Positions 55,195-64,000 of a DNA stretch of 64,000 bases are shown piece by piece. Source of the stretch: Lactobacillus psittaci DSM 15354 (GTDB lineage Bacteria > Bacillota > Bacilli > Lactobacillales > Lactobacillaceae). The position numbers and the translations under genes were made by a program. A model generated the notes under the pieces. That model did not search any database, was not told the DNA's origin, and saw only the letters and a list, made by a program, of their open reading frames with translations. The stretch spans positions 63,998-127,997 of the forward strand of contig NZ_KE384474.1 in NCBI RefSeq assembly GCF_000425905.1, read 5' to 3'. Position 1 is the first letter of the stretch. Each line of letters opens with the position of its first letter.

Positions 55195-55793
55195 TGCAAT
55201 ATCCATTACCAATTGCGCGTTTAATTGAAAGCTACATGAAATTGCCCGGAATTGGTGAAAAAACAGCAACTCGCATAGCCTTTTACACTCTCGATATGCC
55301 TGAAGATGATGTGGAGCAATTTGCTCAATCACTTAAAGATGTAAAGACTTTGCTTCATGAATGTTCAATTTGTGGCAATATCACTGAAACTGATCCATGT
55401 GCGATTTGTCGCGATAGTAACCGTGATCAAAGCGTCGTCATGGTAGTGGAACAACCCAAGGATGTTATGGCTTTTGAAGAAATGGGCGAATACGATGGAC
55501 TTTATCACGTTTTGCATGGTGTACTATCACCAATGGAAGGTAAAGGGCCAGAAGACATCAATATCAAGACTTTAATTACTCGTTTACAAAAAAATGATGA
55601 GATTAAAGAAGTGATTATTGCCCTGAATTCAACACCGGAAGGTGAATCAACTGCGATGTACATTGCTAAATTACTCAAACCTGCTGGAATTAAGGTGACT
55701 CGTTTAGCAAGTGGTTTGGCAGTTGGAACTGACATTGAATATGCCAATTCAATTACTCTAAAAAGAGCAGTTCAAGGGAGAATAAACCTATAA
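55194..55793 (+). CDS. recR: Recombination protein RecR
   Basis: Acts with RecF/RecO in loading RecA at gaps. Its 199 residues contain an N-terminal helix-hairpin-helix ([15 protein letters not shown]), the zinc finger C57, C60, C69, C72, and a Toprim domain ([15 protein letters not shown]). It is coupled by one-base overlaps to ebfC and to yaaL. Confidence 0.96.
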   Translation: MQYPLPIARLIESYMKLPGIGEKTATRIAFYTLDMPEDDVEQFAQSLKDVKTLLHECSICGNITETDPCAICRDSNRDQSVVMVVEQPKDVMAFEEMGEYDGLYHVLHGVLSPMEGKGPEDINIKTLITRLQKNDEIKEVIIALNSTPEGESTAMYIAKLLKPAGIKVTRLASGLAVGTDIEYANSITLKRAVQGRINL

Positions 55794-56029
55794 TGTTCAA
55801 CAGAAAAGAAAAAATTAAACAACTAGGTGATGAGCAATTAATGGCAACTATTTCTAAGTTGCAAAGACAACTTTTGAATGAACAAGAACTTGATCCAACT
55901 ACGCTTGATTATTCTGAAGATAATATAATTGCTGATAAAATTTTGAAGGCTAAGTACAGCTTTTTATATAATGAAGCTCGCCGTCGAAATACTAAATCTA
56001 GTGTAACTAACAATGCAATCACACAATAA
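55793..56029 (+). CDS. yaaL: YaaL family (DUF2508) protein
   Basis: A 78-residue helical protein of the YaaL family found directly after recR in Firmicutes. A basic N-terminus is followed by two helices (MATISKLQRQLLNEQE and ILKAKYSFLYNEARRR). The function is unknown. The start overlaps the recR stop, and a terminator follows. Confidence 0.85.
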   Translation: MFNRKEKIKQLGDEQLMATISKLQRQLLNEQELDPTTLDYSEDNIIADKILKAKYSFLYNEARRRNTKSSVTNNAITQ

Positions 56030-56030
56030 T

Positions 56031-56057
56031 TAGGTCCAATTTTGGACCTTTTTTTGT
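56031..56057 (+). terminator. Terminator of dnaX-ebfC-recR-yaaL
   Basis: The stem AGGTCCAA/TTGGACCT (56032-56049) is followed by seven T's. Confidence 0.88.
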
Positions 56058-56116
56058 ATTTTAGACTGTTAATCGGCTTTTCTTTCAAGTAAAATCAATA
56101 ATTGGAGGTTTACTCA

Positions 56117-56755
56117 ATGAAGTCAGGATATTTTATTACTTTTGAAGGACCAGATGGTGCTGGAAAAACCACAGTTATTAACAAGTTAGTCGATTTACTT
56201 AATTTAGGGGACGAAGTTTTATTAACGCGTGAACCAGGTGGTTCAAAGATTGCCGAAAAAATTCGTGAGATTATTTTAGATCCTAAAAATGAAGAAATGG
56301 ATGACAAGACCGAAGCCTTGCTCTATGCAGCAGCTCGGGCCCAACACTTAGAAGAAGTGATTAATCCAGCTTTAAAGGCTGGAAAGTTAGTCATTAGTGA
56401 CCGTTATTTAGATTCTTCTTTGGCCTACCAAGGAATGGGCAGAGGTTTAGGAATAGATGCGGTTTATCAAATTAATCAGTTCGCAACTGATGGCTTATTA
56501 CCTGATTTAACGATTTTGCTTGATTTAAAGCCCGAAGAAGGATTAAAGAGAATTGGCAAATACCGTTCTGAAGATCGGCTTGAATTAGCTGGCTTAGAAT
56601 TTCATCAAAAGGTTTATACTGGTTATCAAGAAGTTGCTAAGAAATATCCTGAGCGAGTAAAGATGGTTGATGCAAGTCAGTCAGTCGATCAGGTAGTAGC
56701 TGATTGCTTGCAACTTATTAAAGAAAAATTACCTAACTTAGTAAAAGGAGAGTAA
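56117..56755 (+). CDS. tmk: Thymidylate kinase
   Basis: Phosphorylates dTMP to dTDP, 212 residues. The P-loop is GPDGAGKTT (11-19), the DR(Y/H/F) motif is [13 protein letters not shown] near 96, and the LID carries RSEDRLE. ATG 56117, eight bases after GGAGGT, is preferred over TTG 56102. It begins the tmk-darA-holB-yabA-rsmI cluster. Confidence 0.95.
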   Translation: MKSGYFITFEGPDGAGKTTVINKLVDLLNLGDEVLLTREPGGSKIAEKIREIILDPKNEEMDDKTEALLYAAARAQHLEEVINPALKAGKLVISDRYLDSSLAYQGMGRGLGIDAVYQINQFATDGLLPDLTILLDLKPEEGLKRIGKYRSEDRLELAGLEFHQKVYTGYQEVAKKYPERVKMVDASQSVDQVVADCLQLIKEKLPNLVKGE

Positions 56756-56757
56756 AA

Positions 56758-57078
56758 ATGAAATTAGTTTATGCAATTGTCCAAAATAAAGATGCTAATC
56801 TCCTAGCTAAAAAATTTTCTGAAAATGGAATTAGAGCAACTAAACTAGCATCAACTGGTGGCTTTTTAAGTGAAGGTAATACTACTTTTATTATCGGAAT
56901 TGCTGATGAAAAAGTAGCAGATGTAATGAAGGTTATCAAAGAAAATTGTCACCAAAGAGAAGAATTTGTCAGTCCAGTTGTTAATTCACATGCTGGTGAA
57001 TTAACTCAACCAGTTCAAATTAAAGTTGGCGGTGCGATTGTCTTTGTTACCCCAGTTGATGAATTTCGTAGGTTTTAA
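56758..57078 (+). CDS. darA: Cyclic-di-AMP receptor DarA (PII-like YaaQ/PstA)
   Basis: A 106-residue PII-like trimeric protein that binds c-di-AMP. The N-terminal MKLVYAIVQNKDANLL and the T-loop region KLASTGGFLSEGNTTFIIGI are diagnostic. Downstream targets are not well defined. The location between tmk and holB is conserved in Firmicutes. Confidence 0.93.
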   Translation: MKLVYAIVQNKDANLLAKKFSENGIRATKLASTGGFLSEGNTTFIIGIADEKVADVMKVIKENCHQREEFVSPVVNSHAGELTQPVQIKVGGAIVFVTPVDEFRRF

Positions 57079-57918
57079 ATGATTGATTTAAAGAATGCAG
57101 CGACTAAACCCTGTCAGCTGTTGAAGTCAGCGGTTAATAAAAAGCAATTGGCACATGCATATTTGTTTTCGTCTAAGTTAACACAGCAAGCCCTAGCGAC
57201 TGCATATTGGTTGGCATGCTTAGTTAACTGTACAGGCGATAATAAGCCAGATGGGACTTGTCGCAATTGCCAAAGAATTCTCTCAGGCAATCATCCAGAT
57301 GTTTTCTTGGTGCAGCCAGAAGGCCGTAAAAGCCTCTCAATTGAGCAAATAAGACCTTTAAAAGAAGAATTAGCTAAAAGTCCGGTTGAAGGAACCCGGC
57401 GCTTTTTCATTGTTGAATCAGCCCAGTTATTAACTATGCCCGCAGCTAATGCCTTACTAAATTTGCTTGAAGAGCCAGTAGCACCAGTAACGACGATTTT
57501 GCTAACCAATAATCCAGAGCAAATTTTGCCTACTGTACGTTCAAGAGTTCAAACGATTGAATTTGTTCAAGCTGATACTGATAGTAAGACTAGTGAATTA
57601 CTTGAATATGGTCTTAGTGAAGCTGAGATAGAAAATTTGGGTGATACAAGTAAGCTTGATCAAAGTATTAAGTATTTCTATCAAGAGCTAATTGCTGGTG
57701 ATAAATTGGCTTTTGTAAGTGCACATAAGCTTACAAATCAACTTAAAACTAGCGAACAAGAACAATATGTTTGGTTCTGCTTAAAAAAGTGGTGCCAAAA
57801 AGACTTAGTTCAAAATCAAGCCAGTGGTCGCTTATTATCCAAATTGGTAGAATGTGATAAAATGCAGGCAAGCAACGTTAGCTTTTTAAATCGATTAGAT
57901 TATTTAGTTTTAGGATAG
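57079..57918 (+). CDS. holB: DNA polymerase III delta-prime subunit
   Basis: Clamp-loader subunit of 279 residues, AAA+ fold. The zinc-like Cys cluster (CTGDNKPDGTCRNC, near 51-64) is present and the Walker A region is degenerate (FSSKLTQQAL), as normal for delta-prime. The conserved segment AANALLNLLEEP lies near 118-129. It abuts darA with no gap. Confidence 0.93.
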   Translation: MIDLKNAATKPCQLLKSAVNKKQLAHAYLFSSKLTQQALATAYWLACLVNCTGDNKPDGTCRNCQRILSGNHPDVFLVQPEGRKSLSIEQIRPLKEELAKSPVEGTRRFFIVESAQLLTMPAANALLNLLEEPVAPVTTILLTNNPEQILPTVRSRVQTIEFVQADTDSKTSELLEYGLSEAEIENLGDTSKLDQSIKYFYQELIAGDKLAFVSAHKLTNQLKTSEQEQYVWFCLKKWCQKDLVQNQASGRLLSKLVECDKMQASNVSFLNRLDYLVLG

Positions 57919-57931
57919 TAGGTGAAATAAG

Positions 57932-58270
57932 GTGGACCCATATACAAAATTGCGACAAATGCGTCAAACACTTGAAGCAATGTCAAAAATGGTCGGAGGA
58001 TTAGAGGATGATATCCTCAATGCCCTCAAGGAAAATACCGAATTAAAAGTTGAAAACCAACTTTTGCGTGAAAAACTTGATAAAGTAACTGCGAAAAAGA
58101 CTGATAAAGAAGTTATCAAGAGTCAAAATGGGTTAGAGTCATTACGAAAGATTTATGATTCTGGATATCATATTTGTAATATGTATTATGGTACCCACCG
58201 TGATCCAGGAGCAGATTGCATGTTTTGCCTAGATATATTGGATAATTTTGAAAATAGGGGTAAAATATAG
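57932..58270 (+). CDS. yabA: Replication initiation control protein YabA
   Basis: A 112-residue regulator that links DnaA and the clamp and limits re-initiation. It has an N-terminal leucine-zipper coiled coil (about 10-60) and a C-terminal zinc site (HICNMYYGTHRDPGADCMFC). It starts at GTG after TAGGTG. The location between holB and rsmI matches B. subtilis. Confidence 0.93.
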   Translation: MDPYTKLRQMRQTLEAMSKMVGGLEDDILNALKENTELKVENQLLREKLDKVTAKKTDKEVIKSQNGLESLRKIYDSGYHICNMYYGTHRDPGADCMFCLDILDNFENRGKI

Positions 58271-58272
58271 TC

Positions 58273-59124
58273 ATGCAAATACAAAGTAGTTTTGCAAATG
58301 ATGGGGGAAAGCTATATTTGGTTCCAACCCCAATCGGTAATTTAGAAGATATTACACTTCGCGCTAAGCGAATCTTGACTGAGGCAGATTATATTGCTGC
58401 AGAAGATACTAGAACTAGTGGAATTATGCTAGATAAGATTGGTATTCATAATAAGATGATTTCTTTTCATAAGTATAATTCTAAGCAGCGAGCACCAGAA
58501 TTAATTGAAATGATGAAAAATGGCACTGTTATTGCTGAAATTAGTGATGCAGGGATGCCGGTGATTTCTGATCCAGGTTATATTTTGGTTCAAGCCTGTA
58601 TTGAACATGATATTCCAGTTGTTCCTTTGCCAGGACCATCAGCTTTTGCGACCGCTTTAATTGCTTCTGGCTTTGATGCACAGCCATTTACTTATTATGG
58701 CTTTTTACCAAGAAAAGCTAGTGAGCAAAAACCTTTCTTTGAGCAGATGGAAAAAGCACGTGCAACTTCTATTTTTTATGAAGCACCGCACCGCTTGGTT
58801 AAGACTTTGACAACTTTAAGTGAGGTCTTGAAGCCTGACCGTGAAATTGTTTGTGCTCGTGAATTAACTAAGATTCACGAAGAATTTGCTCGAGGCAGTA
58901 TTAGTGAAGTCTTGGATCACTTTAAGACAACTGAACCACGAGGAGAATTTGTAGTACTTGTTTCACCTAATACTGAAGAAGTAGCTGTTTCACTGGCTGA
59001 TTTAGTTAAGCTAGTTGATGAGTTAGTTGCTAGTGGTAAGAGTAAAAAGGATGCAATTAAAGAGGTTGCTAAAGAAAATGGCGTCTCTAAGAATGATTTA
59101 TATGATTTTTATCATCAAGGATAA
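58273..59124 (+). CDS. rsmI: 16S rRNA 2'-O-ribose C1402 methyltransferase RsmI
   Basis: Methylates C1402 in the 30S decoding centre, 283 residues, tetrapyrrole-methylase fold. The signature LVPTPIGNLEDITLRA and the SDAGMPVISDPGYILV region (about 94-109) are diagnostic. It starts at ATG two bases after yabA. Confidence 0.95.
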   Translation: MQIQSSFANDGGKLYLVPTPIGNLEDITLRAKRILTEADYIAAEDTRTSGIMLDKIGIHNKMISFHKYNSKQRAPELIEMMKNGTVIAEISDAGMPVISDPGYILVQACIEHDIPVVPLPGPSAFATALIASGFDAQPFTYYGFLPRKASEQKPFFEQMEKARATSIFYEAPHRLVKTLTTLSEVLKPDREIVCARELTKIHEEFARGSISEVLDHFKTTEPRGEFVVLVSPNTEEVAVSLADLVKLVDELVASGKSKKDAIKEVAKENGVSKNDLYDFYHQG

Positions 59125-59127
59125 GGT

Positions 59128-59862
59128 ATGGAATATCAAGAAAAGTATCAAATTCAATATGCCGATTGTGATGAGACAGGCACAATTAAATTACAAAATT
59201 TAGTTGATGCCTTTATGCATGTTTCAAATCGTCAATTGGAGCATACTAAGGCTAGTTCAAAGGCAATGAATTCTGCCAACTTAGGCTGGGTAGTGACTCA
59301 GTATCAAATGGATATTCAGCGTCTTCCACAAGTTGGTGAAGTAGTCACACTTGTTACTAAGCCTACTGGTTATAATCGCTTCTTTGAATATCGTGATTTT
59401 TATTTGCGATTTAATGGCCAAGAATTAGTCAAGATTCAAAGTCAATGGGTCATCTTAGATTTGGAAAAGCGTAAGATTGTTCCACCAGATAGTGAGCTAA
59501 TGGCTAGCTTTGAATCACCGTTACTAGCACATAATCCGCGCTTACCTAGAATAAAAGTGCGTGATAGCTATGATAAAAAGCGAAGCTATCACGTGCGCTA
59601 TGATGATTTAGATTTAAATCACCATATGACAAATTCCCATTATTTTTCTTGGATGCTAGACATGCTAGAGCGTGAATATTTGAATCAACATGAATTAACC
59701 AAGGTTGATATTAAGTTTAGTCATGAAGTTTTGTATGGGCAAGACGTACGTTCAGAGTGTGAACTTGACGGTGATACTAGTTATCATCTAATTTCTCAAA
59801 ATGGGCAATCATCGGCAATTGCTGAATTTGGATGGAGAAAGCGACAGGATGAAGAACAATAA
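59128..59862 (+). CDS. Acyl-ACP thioesterase (FatA/FatB-like)
   Basis: A 244-residue double-hotdog thioesterase that releases fatty acids from acyl carrier protein. First hotdog about 1-130 (QYADCDETGTIKLQNLVDAF), second about 145-244 with DLDLNHHMTNSHYFSWMLDM holding the catalytic Asn-His pair. It may help set the free fatty acid pool. It follows rsmI by three bases; the next gene begins within its 3' end. Confidence 0.9.
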   Translation: MEYQEKYQIQYADCDETGTIKLQNLVDAFMHVSNRQLEHTKASSKAMNSANLGWVVTQYQMDIQRLPQVGEVVTLVTKPTGYNRFFEYRDFYLRFNGQELVKIQSQWVILDLEKRKIVPPDSELMASFESPLLAHNPRLPRIKVRDSYDKKRSYHVRYDDLDLNHHMTNSHYFSWMLDMLEREYLNQHELTKVDIKFSHEVLYGQDVRSECELDGDTSYHLISQNGQSSAIAEFGWRKRQDEEQ

Positions 59863-60373
59863 ACTTTCTTTAAAAAAATTAGTAATCATAGCCATAATTG
59901 TGGCAGTTAAGCTTTGCTTATCCTCAGTTGCAATTGGTCCGGCCTACTTTAAACTAGGCTTTGCTTTTTTAGGTAGTGTTGCCTTAGGGTATCTAGTTGG
60001 CCCCTGGTGGGGTGCAGTTGGTGGCTTTTCAAGTGGGTTGGTTCATTTTATTGTTTTTGGTGATAAGGCTAATTTCTTATTTGCAAGCTTGCTGTCTGCA
60101 AGCTTGACTCCACTTATTTATGGTTTATTTTTATATAAATATCCACTTAAGTTTTGGCGAGTGGTCGTAGCTCAACTTGCCGTTAGTGTCTTAATAAATA
60201 TTGGCTTAACTAACTTCCTTTATGCTTGGCAAAATGGCCTGTCTATCGAAGTTGCTTTTATTCAGCGTTTACCCAAAGAGATGTTACTTCCTTGGGGACA
60301 GATGCTTTTGAGTTATTTATTATTATGTTATTTAGTTAGAATTAAATCTAAGGTTATAAATTTTAATTCTTAA
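59849..60373 (+). CDS. ECF transporter S component, folate-family-like (copy 1)
   Basis: A 174-residue membrane protein with about six helices. The pattern GPAYFKLGFAFLGSVALGYLVGPWWGAVGGF is that of FolT-like S components, which bind vitamins and join EcfA1-EcfA2-EcfT. Vitamin specificity cannot be assigned with confidence. ATG 59849 overlaps the thioesterase end. No ATPase lies nearby; the module is encoded at 13-15.5 kb. Confidence 0.78.
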   Translation: MKNNKLSLKKLVIIAIIVAVKLCLSSVAIGPAYFKLGFAFLGSVALGYLVGPWWGAVGGFSSGLVHFIVFGDKANFLFASLLSASLTPLIYGLFLYKYPLKFWRVVVAQLAVSVLINIGLTNFLYAWQNGLSIEVAFIQRLPKEMLLPWGQMLLSYLLLCYLVRIKSKVINFNS

Positions 60374-60391
60374 TGCTGGAGGTAAGTACCT

Positions 60392-60931
60392 TTGAAGAAA
60401 TACTTTTTTAAATTAAACTTGAGTCAGTTAGTCTTTCTGGGATTAGTTATAGCCATAAAAATTATTTTAGGGCGCTTTTCCGTTGGACCAGAACTTGTTA
60501 AAGTAGGCTTAGGCTTTATTGGTAGTGTTGCTTTAGGCTACTTTTTTGGACCCATTTGGGGTGCAGTAGGTGGCGGAGTTAGTGACTTAGTTTCATCAGC
60601 TTTATTTGGTAATCAAGGTGGCTTTTTTATCGGCTTTACTTTGACAGCAATGTTAGGGCCAATGATTTATGGCTTCTTTTTCTATGAGCAACCTAGGAAA
60701 ATTTGGCGAATTGTTGTTGCTACAGTGACTGTAACTTTTTTGGTTAACATATTGTTAAACACAATTTGGTTACACCTCCTTTATAAGGTCAATTTCCAAG
60801 TGGCCTTTAATGCCAGAATCTTAAAGAATTTAATTGTGCCTTGGTTACAAATGATTATCATTTATTTTGTGCTTGATGGTTTGAGCCGAGTAAAAACACG
60901 TATGAATAAGTTAGAAAAGAGTAGAATGTAA
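60392..60931 (+). CDS. ECF transporter S component, folate-family-like (copy 2)
   Basis: A 179-residue paralogue of the preceding S component. Matching segments are VGxxLVKVGLGFIGSVALGYFFGPIWGAVGGG, LGPMIYGFFFYEQPRKIWRIVVA and the C-terminal PWLQMI. It starts at TTG after GGAGGTAAG. Its stop codon overlaps the tsaB start. Tandem duplication with divergence is the simplest explanation; substrates may differ. Confidence 0.8.
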   Translation: MKKYFFKLNLSQLVFLGLVIAIKIILGRFSVGPELVKVGLGFIGSVALGYFFGPIWGAVGGGVSDLVSSALFGNQGGFFIGFTLTAMLGPMIYGFFFYEQPRKIWRIVVATVTVTFLVNILLNTIWLHLLYKVNFQVAFNARILKNLIVPWLQMIIIYFVLDGLSRVKTRMNKLEKSRM

Positions 60932-61659
60932 TGAAAATTTTGTCTGTTTCAACGGCAACTAATTTCTTAACAGTTAGCGTTAGTGAAGACGAACAAATTT
61001 TAGCAGAATTAGAAGAACAAGATCAGAGAAATCATAGTGAGCATCTTGATCCTATGATTGATCAAATTTTAAAACAAACTAAAATTCCCTTACAAGAAAT
61101 CGACCGTTTTGCAGTTGCAATCGGACCAGGTTCTTATACTGGTTTAAGAATTGGAATTACCACAATGAAGATGTTTGCTAGCATCTTAAATAAAGAAGTG
61201 GTACCAATTTCAACTTTGGCTGCCTTAAGCCAAAATAATGAAGATAAGACGGCTTTAACTTTAGCAGCACTCGATGCTAGAAATGACAACTATTTTGCTG
61301 GGGCTTATTTAGCTAAGGAAAATTTAATTGCAGATGGGCACTACCATTTTGATAAGTTATTTGCCAAGTTAAAGGAAGTAGTTCACCAAAAACAAATAAA
61401 AAAGCTTGTGGTTTTGGGGAGCAGTTTGGCTAAACATCAAAGTGAAATAGAACAATTACCATGTGAGGTTGAGTTTGGAACTGATACAGCTAATCAAATT
61501 CATGCTCACCAAATAGCGTTACTTGCATTAGATGCTATAACTGTAGCACCTGATCAATTAGTTCCAACTTATTTACGCCGAACTCAAGCGGAGATGGACT
61601 GGCATGAAAAAACAGGAAAGCCTTTTGAGCCGGATAGCAACTATGTTGAAGAAGTTTAG
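60931..61659 (+). CDS. tsaB: tRNA threonylcarbamoyladenosine biosynthesis protein TsaB
   Basis: Scaffold partner of TsaD in making t6A37 in tRNAs, 242 residues. The signature AIGPGSYTGLRIGITTMK lies near 67-84. It overlaps the S component upstream and rimI downstream. The trio tsaB-rimI-tsaD is common in Firmicutes. Confidence 0.94.
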   Translation: MKILSVSTATNFLTVSVSEDEQILAELEEQDQRNHSEHLDPMIDQILKQTKIPLQEIDRFAVAIGPGSYTGLRIGITTMKMFASILNKEVVPISTLAALSQNNEDKTALTLAALDARNDNYFAGAYLAKENLIADGHYHFDKLFAKLKEVVHQKQIKKLVVLGSSLAKHQSEIEQLPCEVEFGTDTANQIHAHQIALLALDAITVAPDQLVPTYLRRTQAEMDWHEKTGKPFEPDSNYVEEV

Positions 61660-62191
61660 TCATTTTTTTGAAAAACCGGCCGAAGTCGATTTGAGTTTTA
61701 ACCCTTATGTTACTCAAATTTCAGGTCATACTTTACAAGTAATGCAAGCTAGTGATAGTAATATTAGTGACTTGCTCAAGCTAGAAGAGAAAGTTTATTC
61801 TGGTAGAACACCTTGGAGCTCTTTTTCATTTGCAAGTGAACTTAGAAAATGGCATAACTCAGTCTATTTGGTAATTTATGAAGGAAGCCAGCTAGTTGGT
61901 TTCGTGGGCGGAAGATTTATTCCATGCGAAGGCCATATTACTAATATTGCAGTTGACCCTGCTTATCAAAATCAAGGCATTGGAACTTATTTAATGAAAT
62001 TGATGATTGATATGGCTCGACGTAATGGTGCTAACCAGGTGACCTTAGAAGTACGAGTAGACAATGAAAAAGCCCAAATGCTTTATCGTAATTTAGGATT
62101 TGTTGATGGCTTTGTCAGAGTAGGATATTATCGAGAAGATCATGTAGATGGCTTAGAAATGATCTTATATTTGAAGGGAAAGAAGAAGTAA
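61643..62191 (+). CDS. rimI: Ribosomal protein alanine acetyltransferase RimI-like
   Basis: A GNAT enzyme that acetylates the N-terminus of S18. The acetyl-CoA loop is [16 protein letters not shown] and the C-terminal [17 protein letters not shown] is typical. ATG 61643 gives 182 residues with an N-terminal extension of about 40. ATG 61604 (195 residues) has GGAG ten bases before it and is possible. The substrate is inferred from the family and from the tsaB-tsaD context. Confidence 0.85.
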   Translation: MLKKFSHFFEKPAEVDLSFNPYVTQISGHTLQVMQASDSNISDLLKLEEKVYSGRTPWSSFSFASELRKWHNSVYLVIYEGSQLVGFVGGRFIPCEGHITNIAVDPAYQNQGIGTYLMKLMIDMARRNGANQVTLEVRVDNEKAQMLYRNLGFVDGFVRVGYYREDHVDGLEMILYLKGKKK

Positions 62192-62192
62192 A

Positions 62193-63236
62193 GTGACAGA
62201 AAAAAAGGATATTCGCATTTTAGCTTATGAAAGTTCTTGCGATGAAACTTCAACTAGTGTCATTAAGAACGGCTGTGAAATTGAAAGTTTAATCGTTGCA
62301 ACTCAGATTAAGTCGCATCAAAGATTTGGTGGTGTAGTTCCAGAAGTTGCTTCTAGACACCATATTGAAGTTATTAGCCAAATTACTAAAGAAGCGCTTA
62401 GTGAGGCTAAGGTAACTTGGAATGATATTGATGCTATTGCAGTTACATATGGACCAGGCCTAGTTGGAGCTTTGTTAATTGGAGTAAGTGCGGCTAAGGC
62501 AGCAAGTATGGCGACAGGAATTCCATTAATCGGAGTTGACCATATCATGGGGCATATTATGGCAGCACAACTTGAAGATAAAATTGAATATCCAGCTTTA
62601 GCTTTGCAGGTATCAGGTGGACATACTGAGCTTGTTTTAATGCATGATCCAATTCATTTTGAAATTATTGGTGATACACGTGATGATGCAGCTGGAGAAG
62701 CATATGATAAGATTGGCCGAGTTTTGGGAGTAAATTACCCTGCAGGTAAGACGATTGATAACTGGGCTCACCAAGGTAAAGATACTTTTAATTTCCCACG
62801 GGCAATGCTTGAAGATGATGATTATGATTTCTCATTTTCTGGACTTAAGAGTGCTTTTATTAATACTTGTCATCATGCTGATCAAATTGGGGAAAAACTT
62901 GATAAATATGACTTAGCTGCAAGTTTTCAAGCGGCTGTAGTTGATGTCTTAAGTCATAAAACAATTCGAGCAATTAAAGAATTTAAGCCTAAGACTTTTG
63001 TTTTAGGTGGGGGAGTTGCTGCTAACAAAGGCTTACGTGAACGCTTAGAAATGGAGATTGCTAAGTTAAAAGATAAGCCAAAAGTAATTATTCCTCCAAT
63101 GAAGTTATGTGGCGATAATGCGGCAATGATAGGAGCTGCTGCATATAATTTATACCAGGCAGGTAAGTTTAGTAGCTTAGACTTAAATGCAGATCCATCA
63201 CTTGAACTTCCTTATGCAGATTCAGTTCTAAATTGA
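62193..63236 (+). CDS. tsaD: tRNA N6-adenosine threonylcarbamoyltransferase TsaD
   Basis: Transfers threonylcarbamoyl to A37 of ANN-decoding tRNAs, 347 residues, ASKHA fold. Metal ligands H117 and H121 ([10 protein letters not shown]) and the nucleotide-binding SGGHTELV and [12 protein letters not shown] segments are present. It starts at GTG with an AG-rich ribosome binding site. It ends the operon before a strong terminator. Confidence 0.96.
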   Translation: MTEKKDIRILAYESSCDETSTSVIKNGCEIESLIVATQIKSHQRFGGVVPEVASRHHIEVISQITKEALSEAKVTWNDIDAIAVTYGPGLVGALLIGVSAAKAASMATGIPLIGVDHIMGHIMAAQLEDKIEYPALALQVSGGHTELVLMHDPIHFEIIGDTRDDAAGEAYDKIGRVLGVNYPAGKTIDNWAHQGKDTFNFPRAMLEDDDYDFSFSGLKSAFINTCHHADQIGEKLDKYDLAASFQAAVVDVLSHKTIRAIKEFKPKTFVLGGGVAANKGLRERLEMEIAKLKDKPKVIIPPMKLCGDNAAMIGAAAYNLYQAGKFSSLDLNADPSLELPYADSVLN

Positions 63237-63267
63237 TGAAATTTAAAATTATTACTTATAAAGGTAT

Positions 63268-63306
63268 GCAAAAAGAGCAGTCAATTATTTGACTGCTCTT
63301 TTATTA
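63268..63306. terminator. Bidirectional terminator between tsaD and gtfA
   Basis: The stem AAAGAGCAGTCAA/TTGACTGCTCTTT is flanked by A's and T's and closes both converging genes. Confidence 0.9.
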
Positions 63307-63321
63307 TCCTAACTAAAATTA

Positions 63322-64000
63322 TTAATCAAAGTTAACTTCTTTGTCGTTAACTTTAACGCTGTATTCAAGACTTGCTAAATCAAGGTTCAAAACAGCTTTT
63401 CTAGTCTTAGCCTTGTTTTCACGAATGATTTGGATTTGGCTTTCGCTAGGAGTAGTGATATCGATGCTACCTTCTAAGTCAAAGGCTTCTTCTTCGTTTC
63501 TGAATCGTAATAAGTTAAGTAATTTAGCAACTACTGGACGCTTAACTTCTTCAGCTACTTCATCAACTTCGTAGTAGTGACGGTTAATGTTTCTACCTTC
63601 CTTAGTTTCTTCAAGTAACTTCAAGTCGTTTTGACCAGCAAGTAAACCAACGTAGTAAACTTGTGGGATACCAGGTGCAAAGACTTGAACAAGACGTGAA
63701 ATGAAGTACTTCTTGTCATCGTCACCTAAAGCTGAGTAGTAAGTAGTGTTGATTTGGTAAATGTCAAGGTTGTGGTATTCAGCTGAAGAGTACTTACGCT
63801 TAACATTAGCACCCACCTTGTATAATTCGTTAGTGGTCATGTCAATTTCGTCATCAGCTAAAATGTCCTTGGCATCAACAACACCCAAACCATCGTGAGT
63901 ATCCAAAGTAGTGAATTGCTTCATTGGGCTCTTACGTAACCAATCAGCAAGACGCTTAGATTTACCATTGTAAAGTGAGTAAAGTAATACCATAGGTAAA
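63322..64000 (-). CDS. gtfA: Sucrose phosphorylase, C-terminal part (partial)
   Basis: The last 226 or so residues of a GH13 sucrose phosphorylase, which splits sucrose with phosphate into glucose 1-phosphate and fructose. The active-site segment [13 protein letters not shown] and the [17 protein letters not shown] loop are characteristic. The frame is open to the right edge, so the start lies outside; the internal Met at 63993 is not the start. Upstream regulation cannot be seen. Confidence 0.9.
   Translation of the reverse strand, partial: LPMVLLYSLYNGKSKRLADWLRKSPMKQFTTLDTHDGLGVVDAKDILADDEIDMTTNELYKVGANVKRKYSSAEYHNLDIYQINTTYYSALGDDDKKYFISRLVQVFAPGIPQVYYVGLLAGQNDLKLLEETKEGRNINRHYYEVDEVAEEVKRPVVAKLLNLLRFRNEEEAFDLEGSIDITTPSESQIQIIRENKAKTRKAVLNLDLASLEYSVKVNDKEVNFD

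Noticed and set aside
57079-57918. holB as a damaged gene because its P-loop is degenerate
   Set aside because: Delta-prime subunits normally lack a working Walker A; the length and other motifs are intact.
63322-63993. A complete short gene starting at the Met near 63993
   Set aside because: The frame continues open to the right edge and the sequence is only the C-terminal part of sucrose phosphorylase.
1-64000. Search for mobile elements, CRISPR arrays, prophage genes and tRNA genes
   Set aside because: No transposase, integrase, phage structural gene, regularly spaced repeat or tRNA cloverleaf was recognised. The only direct repeat of note is the pair around the Fic-like gene.

Overview
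The window is chromosomal DNA from a low-GC lactic acid bacterium, most likely a Lactobacillus of the acidophilus/gasseri/johnsonii type. The evidence is AT-rich codon use, strong GGAGG-type ribosome binding sites, an L17 downstream-element-like 3' region after rplQ, PepC-type peptidase, sucrose phosphorylase, ECF vitamin-transporter genes and a SigH/ComX-like factor at the secE-nusG locus. The species call is inference; no 16S gene is present. No IS element, prophage, CRISPR array or tRNA gene was seen, and no gene-free stretch exceeds about 230 bases.

Layout. (1) 1-12.8 kb: the S10-spc-alpha ribosomal protein supercluster from the tail of rplC to rplQ, with secY, adk, infA and rpoA inside it. 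(2) 12.8-17.3 kb: a structured 3' region after rplQ, the energizing module of ECF vitamin transporters (ecfA1, ecfA2, ecfT), truA, then rplM-rpsI with its own promoter and leader. (3) 17.4-22.0 kb, minus strand: three paralogous MFS exporters with a GNAT acetyltransferase between the second and third. (4) 22.1-28.8 kb: housekeeping and accessory enzymes (DJ-1/PfpI protein, TauE/SafE exporter, two histidine phosphatases, a CDF metal exporter, a P-loop kinase with an unrecognised C-terminal half, PepC). (5) 28.9-36.3 kb: dut-like, radA, gltX, a small membrane protein, a Fic-like protein flanked by near-identical terminator/promoter repeats, cysS, mrnC, rlmB. (6) 36.4-39.8 kb: sigH-like factor, small acidic protein, rpmG, secE, nusG, rplK, rplA. 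(7) 39.8-50.1 kb: an AgrC/AgrA-like two-component system divergent from a carbohydrate locus holding a cytosolic GH3 glycosidase, GtrA-family protein, GT2 glycosyltransferase, a membrane-anchored GH3 protein with reversed domain order, and a ROK sugar kinase; CcpA-type cre sites precede both GH3 genes. (8) 50.1-64 kb: L10 leader-rplJ-rplL, a 16S methyltransferase, tadA, SRP RNA, dnaX-ebfC-recR-yaaL, tmk-darA-holB-yabA-rsmI, an acyl-ACP thioesterase, two ECF S components, tsaB-rimI-tsaD, and the 3' part of a sucrose phosphorylase gene running off the right edge.

How the genes work together. Most of the window is translation, secretion and replication machinery. The two S components at 60 kb have no ATPases beside them and presumably dock onto the EcfAAT module at 13-15 kb. 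The most unusual parts are the repeat-flanked Fic-like gene whose motif has Gln where the catalytic His is expected (33 kb), the small membrane gene before it with no well-placed standard start codon, the domain-swapped membrane GH3 (46-49 kb) within its cre-controlled glycan locus, and the paired L1-like RNA motifs before rplK and rplA.
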